DNA from: Porticoccaceae bacterium UBA4026
GTDB lineage: Bacteria; Pseudomonadota; Gammaproteobacteria; Pseudomonadales; Porticoccaceae
DNA: 22,583 nt
Assembly: GCA_002382445.1 (NCBI GenBank)
Contig: DGAQ01000031.1
Coordinates: forward strand, 1 to 22,583
Reading direction: 5' to 3'
Shown here piece after piece: positions 16,346 to 22,583 of this stretch. Each line of letters opens with the position of its first letter. The stretch's first letter is position 1. The position numbers and the translations under genes are program-made. The notes under the pieces are model-generated. The model was not told where the DNA came from. It ran no database searches and worked only from the letters and a program-made list of their open reading frames with translations.

Positions 16346-17197
16346 ATGCCTGCTCTAGTTCTTGATGGAAAATCTTTGTCGACTCAGTCTGAGGCTGATC
16401 TAGCCGGTAGAGTTGCCGAGCTTAAACAAAAGAATGGCGGTCAAGCGCCTATTTTAGCCACTATTTTAGTGGGAGCCGATCCTGCATCAGCGACCTACGT
16501 CAAGATGAAGCAAAACGCTTGTAAGCGCGTCGGTATGGAATCTATTGCCGTTGAGATGCCTGCACATACGTCAACACGTGAATTACTGGCTCAGATCGAC
16601 GAGCTCAATAGTAATCCTAATTGTCACGGTATTCTGTTGCAGCATCCGGTACCTTCTCAGATTGATGAGCGTGCCTGTTTTGATCAGATCGATATCGCCA
16701 AAGATGTCGATGGGGTTACCTGTCATGGTTTTGGTCGCATGGCGATGGACGAAGATGCTTATGGGTCGGCAACACCTCAAGGAATTATGCGGATACTAGA
16801 GGCCTATGGTATTGAATTAGCGGGAAAACACGCGGTCGTTGTGGGTAGAAGCGCTATTCTTGGAAAGCCAATGGCTTTGATGCTGCTAAATGCGAATGCA
16901 ACGGTTACTATTTGCCACTCTAAAACCCAGAACCTTGCTGATTTAATCAAGCAGGCTGATATTGTTGTTGGTGCTGTCGGTCGGCCAGAGTTCATTCAAG
17001 CGGACTGGATTAAAGACGGCGCTGTTGTGGTTGACGCCGGTTATCACCCAGGCGGTGTGGGTGATATTGAATTGGCTCCATTGATAGATCGTGCGGCCGC
17101 ATATACTCCCGTTCCTGGTGGTGTTGGTCCGATGACAATCAATACGCTAATACAGCAGTCTGTTATAGCTGCAGAGAAAGCCCTAGCAAAGGGCTAG
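16346..17197 (+). CDS. folD: Bifunctional methylenetetrahydrofolate dehydrogenase / methenyltetrahydrofolate cyclohydrolase
   Basis: The 283 residues match the usual FolD length. The enzyme interconverts 5,10-methylene-THF, methenyl-THF and 10-formyl-THF in the cytoplasm with NADP. Seen are the active-site Tyr51 and Lys55 (TYVKMKQNACKRVGM), GILLQHPVPSQID, DVDGVTCHGFGRMA, the dinucleotide-binding VVVGRSAILGKPMALMLL and the closing PVPGGVGPMTINTL. The ribosome site AAGGA lies 8 bases before the ATG. Its stop codon overlaps the stop of the convergent crotonase gene in CTAG. folD near cysS and glnS is the arrangement known from Pseudomonas. Confidence 0.96.
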   Translation: MPALVLDGKSLSTQSEADLAGRVAELKQKNGGQAPILATILVGADPASATYVKMKQNACKRVGMESIAVEMPAHTSTRELLAQIDELNSNPNCHGILLQHPVPSQIDERACFDQIDIAKDVDGVTCHGFGRMAMDEDAYGSATPQGIMRILEAYGIELAGKHAVVVGRSAILGKPMALMLLNANATVTICHSKTQNLADLIKQADIVVGAVGRPEFIQADWIKDGAVVVDAGYHPGGVGDIELAPLIDRAAAYTPVPGGVGPMTINTLIQQSVIAAEKALAKG

Positions 17198-17946
17198 CGC
17201 TTGCTGGTGATTTTGTCGATCATCGCTGAAATTGCATTTTTGGCGTAAGGCTGATTGATCGACCAGACCTGCTGCGCGGTCTCTAGGCTTACAATTTCAT
17301 TATGCTCATTGGTACCCCCAGCCTGTCGTAGCGTTTGCTTAGTTCGCAATAACAGCTCTTTGGGCAGGTCTCGAATATTAGCAGTGAAGTAGAAGGCTGC
17401 TTCGACTAATTCGTCCTGTTTGACACACTTCCATGCTAGACCTTTATCGACAGCTTCTTGTCCGGTAATCGATTGAGAAAATAACAACATGCCGGCAGCT
17501 GTGTTCCAGTTCACCAGTTGCCGTAACATCCAGCTATTACCTCCGCCAGGATGTAACCCCAGACCAAAGAATCGAGGCTCAAATCGAGCTTTTTCTGTGA
17601 CTATACGTACGTCGCAGCTCACTGCCATATTGAAACCTGCCCCTACTGCAGGCCCATTAACTGCGGCAATGGTTGGCAGTTCACACTGCGCAATACACAG
17701 GAAACCACTATAGATATTTTCGAGTATCAACTGATCAGCGGTTATATCAGTAAGCTGACCACCCGCACAGAAGGTTGGACCATTACCTGTCACTATGAGC
17801 GCCTTTACATCGGGGTGCTGCTCAGCCTGGGCGACATAATCGACTATTAATTCACAGACCTCAGTAGTCAGCATATTGCGTTTTGAGGGATTGTTAAGTG
17901 TTAATAAGGCGATATTGTCGCGAATTTCGAAAAGCACCAGAGACAT
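17194..17946 (-). CDS. Enoyl-CoA hydratase/isomerase (crotonase) family protein lacking both classical glutamates
   Basis: The start at 17946 (AGGA 8 bases upstream) gives 250 residues beginning MSLVLFEIRDNIALLTLNNP. A longer frame from 17985 lacks a ribosome site. The crotonase fold is clear: oxyanion-hole loops FCAGGQLTD (around residues 59-67) and AAVNGPAVGAGFNMAVSCD, and the GLGLHPGGGNSW trimer-core segment. Against rat hydratase, catalytic Glu144 aligns with Asn106 and Glu164 with Phe126, so ordinary hydration is doubtful. It may be an isomerase, a CoA-thioester hydrolase or a binder. It is divergent from the phosphodiesterase gene and shares a 4-base convergent overlap with folD. CoA binding is likely; the reaction is unknown. 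Confidence 0.85.
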   Translation of the reverse strand: MSLVLFEIRDNIALLTLNNPSKRNMLTTEVCELIVDYVAQAEQHPDVKALIVTGNGPTFCAGGQLTDITADQLILENIYSGFLCIAQCELPTIAAVNGPAVGAGFNMAVSCDVRIVTEKARFEPRFFGLGLHPGGGNSWMLRQLVNWNTAAGMLLFSQSITGQEAVDKGLAWKCVKQDELVEAAFYFTANIRDLPKELLLRTKQTLRQAGGTNEHNEIVSLETAQQVWSINQPYAKNAISAMIDKITSKR

Positions 17947-18022
17947 GAGTAGTTCCTTGTTGTTAGGCTGGAGTAAGGATACCATTTACCACGCCCTAAT
18001 TAGAACTATGAGATTGTCGCCA

Positions 18023-18790
18023 ATGTCAGTAAAAATACTCCCTGTCACTCCTCTTAATGCTGAAGAACTAGTAGCCCATCGGGGCTATCGAGCGAAATAT
18101 CCTGAAAACACGGCATTATCGATTATCAAGGCGATAGACGCAGGCGCCCTATTTGTCGAAATAGACGTGCAGTTTAGTCAAGATAAACTACCGATCATTT
18201 ACCACGATACCACTCTCTCTAGAGTCAGCGGATTTGAAAAGTCTGTATTTGAGTGTAATAGAGATGAGTTATTGGGCTACCCGGCTTACGAACCCGATCG
18301 ATTGGGTGACACCTTCATAGATGAAAAAATATCACCATTGGAGGCCTTAGTGTCAATCTTAGAGGCCAACCCAGATGTGAAAGCCTTTGTTGAACTCAAG
18401 GATGAGTCTATTGAGCACTGTGGCCGAGAATTTATCCTTGATTCAGTACAGAATATTCTGCACCCAGTGGCTGATCGAGCAGTGATTATGAGCTTTGATT
18501 ATTCTCTAGCTTTAGGTGCCAGAAAAAGTGGCTGGCCGCTGGTAGGCTTAGTATTAAAACAGTGGGATGACCTTTATTTAGAAGAGGTTAGGGCCGCTGA
18601 GCCTGATTTCATCTACACCGATCACCTCATTATTCCCAGGGAGTGTGATTTGACCACGATAGAGGCGCTGCGGGATGCAACCTTAGTTGCCTATGAAGTA
18701 GGGAGCCAAGCGCTAGGGCATTCCTTATTAGACCGTGGAGTAGATATGCTTGAAACCTTTGAAATTGAAGCACTGCTGGCGGCAGATTGA
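18023..18790 (+). CDS. Glycerophosphodiester phosphodiesterase (GDPD) family protein
   Basis: This TIM-barrel enzyme cleaves glycerophosphodiesters to glycerol-3-phosphate and an alcohol; 255 residues from the start chosen. The motif set is present: His19/Arg20 (VAHRGY), ENT at 28-30, Glu46 and Asp48 (FVEIDVQFSQD), His61 (YHDTTLSRVSG) and the later FVELKDES. There is no signal peptide, so it is probably cytoplasmic, like UgpQ. The start is uncertain: ATG codons at 18008 and 18023 both lack a good ribosome site. I chose 18023 because it gives the usual short lead before the HRG motif. Frames further upstream run into the divergent crotonase gene. It ends 12 bases from the convergent cysS stop. 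Divergent promoters must fit within the ~75 bases upstream. Confidence 0.87.
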   Translation: MSVKILPVTPLNAEELVAHRGYRAKYPENTALSIIKAIDAGALFVEIDVQFSQDKLPIIYHDTTLSRVSGFEKSVFECNRDELLGYPAYEPDRLGDTFIDEKISPLEALVSILEANPDVKAFVELKDESIEHCGREFILDSVQNILHPVADRAVIMSFDYSLALGARKSGWPLVGLVLKQWDDLYLEEVRAAEPDFIYTDHLIIPRECDLTTIEALRDATLVAYEVGSQALGHSLLDRGVDMLETFEIEALLAAD

Positions 18791-18802
18791 CTTGCAGACT
18801 GC

Positions 18803-20191
18803 CTACCCACGACGCCATTTTGTGCCTTCTCGACTGTCCTCAAGCACTACGCCACGAACTAACAACTCTTTGCGAATCTGGTCTGCCCCAGCAAAGTCTT
18901 TATCGGCTTTTGCTGATTGGCGCTTCTCGATCAAGCCCTCAATCTCGCCGCTTGAAATATCATCAGAACGCCTCACTTGAGTAAACCATTGCTCAGCGTC
19001 ACTCTGAAGTAGACCCATTAATGAGCTGAGTCCCGCTAGTTCAGCACGCAAATCTTTCTGCTGCAAGCCTGTAGCGGCGTGCATCTGCTTTGCTAGGCGA
19101 TGCAGTTCGCTGATGGCGAGAGGAGTATTCAAGTCATCTAAGAGTGCTTTATAGCCCTTGCTCTCTGTAGCAATAGTCGGGCCTGAAACCTTAGTACCAC
19201 GCAGATATCCATATAGGGTATCTAAAGAACGCCAAGCGCTATCGAGGAGATCCTTACTGAAGCTCTGCTCTGATCGATAGTGTGCAGATAAAATGACATA
19301 ACGTAAAACTTCTCCGGGGTATTGATCTAGGAGATCATTGACCATACGAAAATTACCCAGTGACTTGGACATTTTTTCGCCTTCGATATTAATGAAGCCG
19401 TTGTGCATCCAAACATTGGCCATCGGCTTACCCTCATGCGCGCAGCAGCTTTGGGCTATTTCGTTCTCATGGTGAGGGAAAATTAGATCTTGGCCGCCGG
19501 CGTGGATGTCAATGGTATCGCCGAGGTGTTTTTCAGTCATCGCAGAGCACTCAAGATGCCAGCCTGGACGGCCTTTGCCCCAGGGACTGTCCCAGCCGGG
19601 CTCATTGTCCGTAGATGGCTTCCAAAGTACGAAGTCTCCAGCATAACGTTTGTAGTCCGCTACCTCGACCCGTGCGCCAGCGAGCATATCGTCCAACGAG
19701 CGACCGGATAGTCGACCATAGGTCTCCATAGACTGGACCGCAAAAAGGACGTGTCCATCAGCTTCATAGGCATGCCCTTTCTCAATTAAAACGCGGGTCA
19801 TGCTAATCATTTCCGGAATATGTTGTGTCGCATACGGGGTGATGGTTGGCTCGAGATTGTTCAGCGCCGCCATGTCTTCGAAATAGGCTTTCGAATATCG
19901 AGCAGAGACGATGGAAATATCTTCATTGAGATCTAATGCAGTCGCCATTATTTTATCATCAATGTCAGTGATGTTTCGCGCATACACGACGTTGGGGTAC
20001 TCATGCTGTAAAACACGATACAGGGTATCAAACACAACCGCTGGTCGAGCATTGCCAATATGCACCCGGTTATAGACTGTTGGCCCACAGACATACATAG
20101 TGATTCGATCAGGGTCTATCGGCTCAAAGACCGCCTTCCCTCGGCTTAAGGTGTTGTACAGCACCAAAGTACTATTTTTTGTATCGGTCAT
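18803..20191 (-). CDS. cysS: Cysteinyl-tRNA synthetase
   Basis: This class I aminoacyl-tRNA synthetase charges tRNA-Cys; it has 462 residues from the Met at 20191, the E. coli length. The alternative ATG at 20221 would lie inside glnS. Motifs are Cys35 of the zinc site in MYVCGPTVYNRVHIGN (HIGH variant at 44-47), WHLECSAM with the second zinc cysteine, HAGGQDLIFPHHENE with the His/Glu ligands, and GEKMSKSLGNF near residue 274. The C-terminal DALR-like region is complete. The ribosome site GGAAAG lies inside the last codons of glnS, and its ATG begins one base after the glnS stop, so it is cotranscribed with and probably translationally coupled to glnS. Confidence 0.97.
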   Translation of the reverse strand: MTDTKNSTLVLYNTLSRGKAVFEPIDPDRITMYVCGPTVYNRVHIGNARPAVVFDTLYRVLQHEYPNVVYARNITDIDDKIMATALDLNEDISIVSARYSKAYFEDMAALNNLEPTITPYATQHIPEMISMTRVLIEKGHAYEADGHVLFAVQSMETYGRLSGRSLDDMLAGARVEVADYKRYAGDFVLWKPSTDNEPGWDSPWGKGRPGWHLECSAMTEKHLGDTIDIHAGGQDLIFPHHENEIAQSCCAHEGKPMANVWMHNGFINIEGEKMSKSLGNFRMVNDLLDQYPGEVLRYVILSAHYRSEQSFSKDLLDSAWRSLDTLYGYLRGTKVSGPTIATESKGYKALLDDLNTPLAISELHRLAKQMHAATGLQQKDLRAELAGLSSLMGLLQSDAEQWFTQVRRSDDISSGEIEGLIEKRQSAKADKDFAGADQIRKELLVRGVVLEDSREGTKWRRG

Positions 20192-20192
20192 T

Positions 20193-21851
20193 CTATGCTT
20201 TCCAGTTATCTCGCAATCCAATAGTGCAGTTAAACACTAAATTGTCCAAACTACCGCTATCACGAGTGAAGTACCCTTCTCTCTCAAACTGATAATGGTC
20301 GCCGGCAATTGCATCAGCAAGGCCAGCCTCTACCTTACAGCCGGTCATTTCAACCAAGGAATCAGGGTTTAAGTAATCAAGCATATCTCTACCGCCCTCA
20401 TCAGGTGATGCCACTGTAAACAATCGATCGTACACATTGACGGTACAGTCTGCGGCAGTTTGCTTGGATACCCAGTGAATAACTCCGCGAGGACGGATAC
20501 CCTCGGGAGCATCTTGCCCAACGGTATCAGGTACTAGGCTGCCTATCACTTCGATGATCTCGCCAGCCGCATCCTTGATGACCTCGTCGGCGCGAATAAT
20601 GTAGGCACTGCGCAACCGGACATAGTCTCCGATAACAAGGCGCTTGAACTTCTTTCTGGATAAAGTCGTGTCTTCGCTAAAGTCAGACCGATCAATATAA
20701 ATCTGCCTTCCAAAATCAATAGTTCTCAGTCCAAGCTCTTGTCTGTTCGGGTGACAAGGAACCTTAAACTGCTCTTGCTCATTATAATTACTGAGTGTAA
20801 TGAGCAACGGCTTAAACACACACATGGCTCGACCAGCATTGAGGTTGAGGTCGTCTCTAATAAAGTGTTCAAGTTGAGCCATATCAACGGTCCCGTCAGT
20901 TTTGGCAACGGCTAAACTATTACAAAAATTACGAATCGCAGCGGCAGTGACACCCCGTCGACGCAAGCCTGAAATAGTCGGCATACGGGGATCGCTCCAA
21001 CTATCGACATGGCCCTGCTCCACCAGTTGCTTGAGCTTGCGCTTACTGGTGACAGTGTAATTGAGGTTTAACCGACCAAACTCATATTGTCTCGGGATCG
21101 ATGGTAAGGGTAAATTCACCGTAAACCATTCATAAAGCGGACGGTTTGCGGCAAATTCTAAGGTACAAACCGAATGAGTAACGCCCTCTATCGCATCTTC
21201 CTGCCCATGAGCAAAATCATAGGAGGGATAAATGTTCCATTTATCCCCTGTGCGTTGATGGGCCATCTTCTTAATTCGATACAACACTGGGTCTCTAAGA
21301 TTGATATTAGGTGATGCCATATCTATCTTAGCGCGAAGTGTCATTGCACCCTCGCTGATTAACCCTAAACGCATATCTTCCAGTAAATTTAAGCTCTCTG
21401 CTGCAGCTCTATCCCGAAATGGGCTATTTTTACCAGCTTCAGTCAAGGTGCCCCGGTACTCGCGCATCTGTTCAGCATTGAGTTCACAGACATAGGCATT
21501 GCCCTCGGCAATCAAATACTTTGCCCAGACGTACAGTTGCTCGAAGTAATTCGAGGCATAGAAAGGACCCTCGCCAAGATCATAGCCAAGCCACTGGACA
21601 TCCTCGATAATTGCTTGAACGAATTCTTCATCTTCTTTTTCAGGATTGGTGTCATCAAATCTAAGATTACAGATGCCACCATATTGCTCAGCCAAACCAA
21701 AGTTGACACAAATAGACTTAGCATGGCCGATATGAAGATAGCCGTTCGGCTCTGGAGGAAAGCGAGTAACGATCTTTTTAACCCGACCAGCGGAAAGGTC
21801 AGCATTAATCACCTGCTGGATAAAATTAATTGGTTTTTCAACGTCAGTCAT
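20193..21851 (-). CDS. glnS: Glutaminyl-tRNA synthetase
   Basis: This class I synthetase charges tRNA-Gln directly; 552 residues, as expected (E. coli 554). Motifs are RFPPEPNGYLHIGHAKS (HIGH), LRFDDTNPEKEDEEFV, the LNLNYTVTSKRKLKQLV segment with the KMSKS equivalent, and the two C-terminal anticodon-binding beta-barrels. The start MTDVEKPINFIQQ at 21851 was chosen by family length. The upstream in-frame ATGs at 21881 and 21926 would add residues without a signal or ribosome site. The SD at 21851 is also poor. It is the first gene of the glnS-cysS operon. Confidence 0.96.
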   Translation of the reverse strand: MTDVEKPINFIQQVINADLSAGRVKKIVTRFPPEPNGYLHIGHAKSICVNFGLAEQYGGICNLRFDDTNPEKEDEEFVQAIIEDVQWLGYDLGEGPFYASNYFEQLYVWAKYLIAEGNAYVCELNAEQMREYRGTLTEAGKNSPFRDRAAAESLNLLEDMRLGLISEGAMTLRAKIDMASPNINLRDPVLYRIKKMAHQRTGDKWNIYPSYDFAHGQEDAIEGVTHSVCTLEFAANRPLYEWFTVNLPLPSIPRQYEFGRLNLNYTVTSKRKLKQLVEQGHVDSWSDPRMPTISGLRRRGVTAAAIRNFCNSLAVAKTDGTVDMAQLEHFIRDDLNLNAGRAMCVFKPLLITLSNYNEQEQFKVPCHPNRQELGLRTIDFGRQIYIDRSDFSEDTTLSRKKFKRLVIGDYVRLRSAYIIRADEVIKDAAGEIIEVIGSLVPDTVGQDAPEGIRPRGVIHWVSKQTAADCTVNVYDRLFTVASPDEGGRDMLDYLNPDSLVEMTGCKVEAGLADAIAGDHYQFEREGYFTRDSGSLDNLVFNCTIGLRDNWKA

Positions 21852-21875
21852 AGTTTTTGCAAAGATAGGGCTAGG

Positions 21876-21904
21876 AAGCATGCAAGTATAGCGGCAGCAT
21901 GCTT
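21876..21904 (-). promoter_or_regulatory. Inverted repeat around the putative glnS -10 element
   Basis: AAGCATGC (21876-21883) and GCATGCTT (21897-21904) form a perfect 8-base inverted repeat with a 13-base spacer. The spacer contains AGTATA, which reads TATACT on the minus strand and is the best -10 candidate for glnS. The layout looks like an operator on the promoter. A weak hairpin is the alternative. Confidence 0.45.
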
Positions 21905-21914
21905 TTGGATAAAC

Positions 21915-21940
21915 AAAAAGCCTCAAATAGGGCTTTTTTT
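21915..21940. terminator. Bidirectional terminator-like hairpin between glnS and ppiB
   Basis: AAAAAGCC pairs with GGCTTTTT over an 8-base loop and is followed by a T-run on the plus strand (7 T) and by TTTTT on the minus strand. It sits between two divergent genes, where no gene ends. It could insulate the two promoters, or act in a longer glnS leader. Confidence 0.5.
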
Positions 21941-21983
21941 ATTAGCCTAAAGGTCTCCTTTTTACAATATAAGTAAAGATTAG

Positions 21984-22012
21984 TTTAAATCGAGTCCGTT
22001 ACAACCTAAAAT
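21984..22012 (+). promoter_or_regulatory. Putative ppiB promoter
   Basis: TTTAAA (21984-21989) and TAAAAT (22007-22012) are spaced 17 bases apart, a fair sigma-70 match, about 38 bases before the ppiB ATG. Confidence 0.4.
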
Positions 22013-22050
22013 AGTGAGCCAGACAAACTTATTAATGCTAAGGAAGACTA

Positions 22051-22560
22051 ATGATTACATTTCGGACCACCATGGGTGACTTTTCTATTGAACTTGATTT
22101 TGACAAAGCGCCCGTAACCGCGGCTAATTTTTTACAGTACGCTCGTGATGATTTTTACACTGGCACCATTTTTCACCGGGTCATTAACGGGTTTATGGTT
22201 CAGGGCGGCGGCATGGACTCCGATATGAATGAGAAAAGTGGTCGAGCGTCGATTGAAAACGAAGCTGACAACGGACTTACTAACGAGATTGGCACCCTTG
22301 CCATGGCGCGCACGGGTGACCCGCACTCTGCATCATCACAATTCTTTGTTAATGTTGCTAACAATGGGTTTTTGAACCATTCAGGTAAGAACAGCCAAGG
22401 CTGGGGATATGCTGTTTTTGGCAAGGTGGTTGAGGGCATGGATGTGGTAGACAATATTAAGGCTGTGAAAACAGGTAATACTGGAGGACACCAAGACGTG
22501 CCGTCCGATATTATTGAGATCACTGGCACTGTTGTTGGCGAAGAGTATGCCGACAGATAG
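22051..22560 (+). CDS. ppiB: Cyclophilin-type peptidyl-prolyl cis-trans isomerase B
   Basis: The 169 residues match the cytoplasmic PpiB form, which speeds proline isomerisation during folding. The cyclophilin active site is present: Arg43, Phe48 and Gln51 in FHRVINGFMVQGGGM, then GTLAMARTGDPHSASSQFF and GWGYAVFGKVVEGMDVVD. No signal peptide is seen, so it is not the periplasmic PpiA. AAGGA lies 6-7 bases before the ATG. It is divergent from glnS. In Pseudomonas the next gene is lpxH, which would lie just past the window. Confidence 0.96.
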   Translation: MITFRTTMGDFSIELDFDKAPVTAANFLQYARDDFYTGTIFHRVINGFMVQGGGMDSDMNEKSGRASIENEADNGLTNEIGTLAMARTGDPHSASSQFFVNVANNGFLNHSGKNSQGWGYAVFGKVVEGMDVVDNIKAVKTGNTGGHQDVPSDIIEITGTVVGEEYADR

Positions 22561-22583
22561 AGCGATTATCTTATGTCAGTTCT

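Overview
The window reads as a chromosomal segment of a marine-type gammaproteobacterium. The main reason is the housekeeping block at the right end: folD, cysS, glnS and ppiB cluster here much as they do in Pseudomonas. The protein sequences also look gammaproteobacterial. I cannot name a genus from the sequence alone.

Layout, left to right. Bases 1-3227 (minus strand) hold most of a very large secreted protein. It has a signal peptide, a glycoside-hydrolase/GATase-like core, a fibronectin-III-like domain and calcium-binding aspartate repeats, and its C-terminus lies outside the window. At 3351-3390 there is an orphan 3' end of a tRNA, which suggests the edge of an integrated island lying to the left. 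The backbone then carries a 61-residue protein, metY (sulfur assimilation), a 33-residue lysine-rich protein with its own ribosome site and terminator, a lipoprotein M28 peptidase and a 67-residue membrane protein.

Bases 8364-12869 form the most interesting metabolic block. A trimethylamine-dehydrogenase-like flavin/4Fe-4S enzyme (plus) converges on a two-gene operon (minus) of an MFS transporter and a Rieske oxygenase of the choline/glycine-betaine type. The pairing resembles known N-demethylation routes for betaines (GbcA/DgcA, stachydrine demethylases). However, the flavoenzyme has lost most of the trimethylamine active-site residues and the Rieske protein has an unusually long cluster loop, so the substrate is open. 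No reductase, ETF or regulator gene is present in the window.

Bases 13303-16171 look like a three-gene operon: a class V aminotransferase-like enzyme, a secreted imidazolonepropionase-type amidohydrolase, and a 70-residue protein that looks like the front half of an ASCH-domain protein.

Bases 16346-22560 hold folD, a crotonase-family protein without the classical catalytic glutamates, a glycerophosphodiester phosphodiesterase, cysS and glnS (one operon, glnS first), and divergent ppiB. Two convergent gene pairs overlap by four bases in palindromic stop codons (TTAA and CTAG). I saw no CRISPR array, insertion sequence, integrase, rRNA or complete tRNA. Alignments to known enzymes were made from memory and should be rerun.
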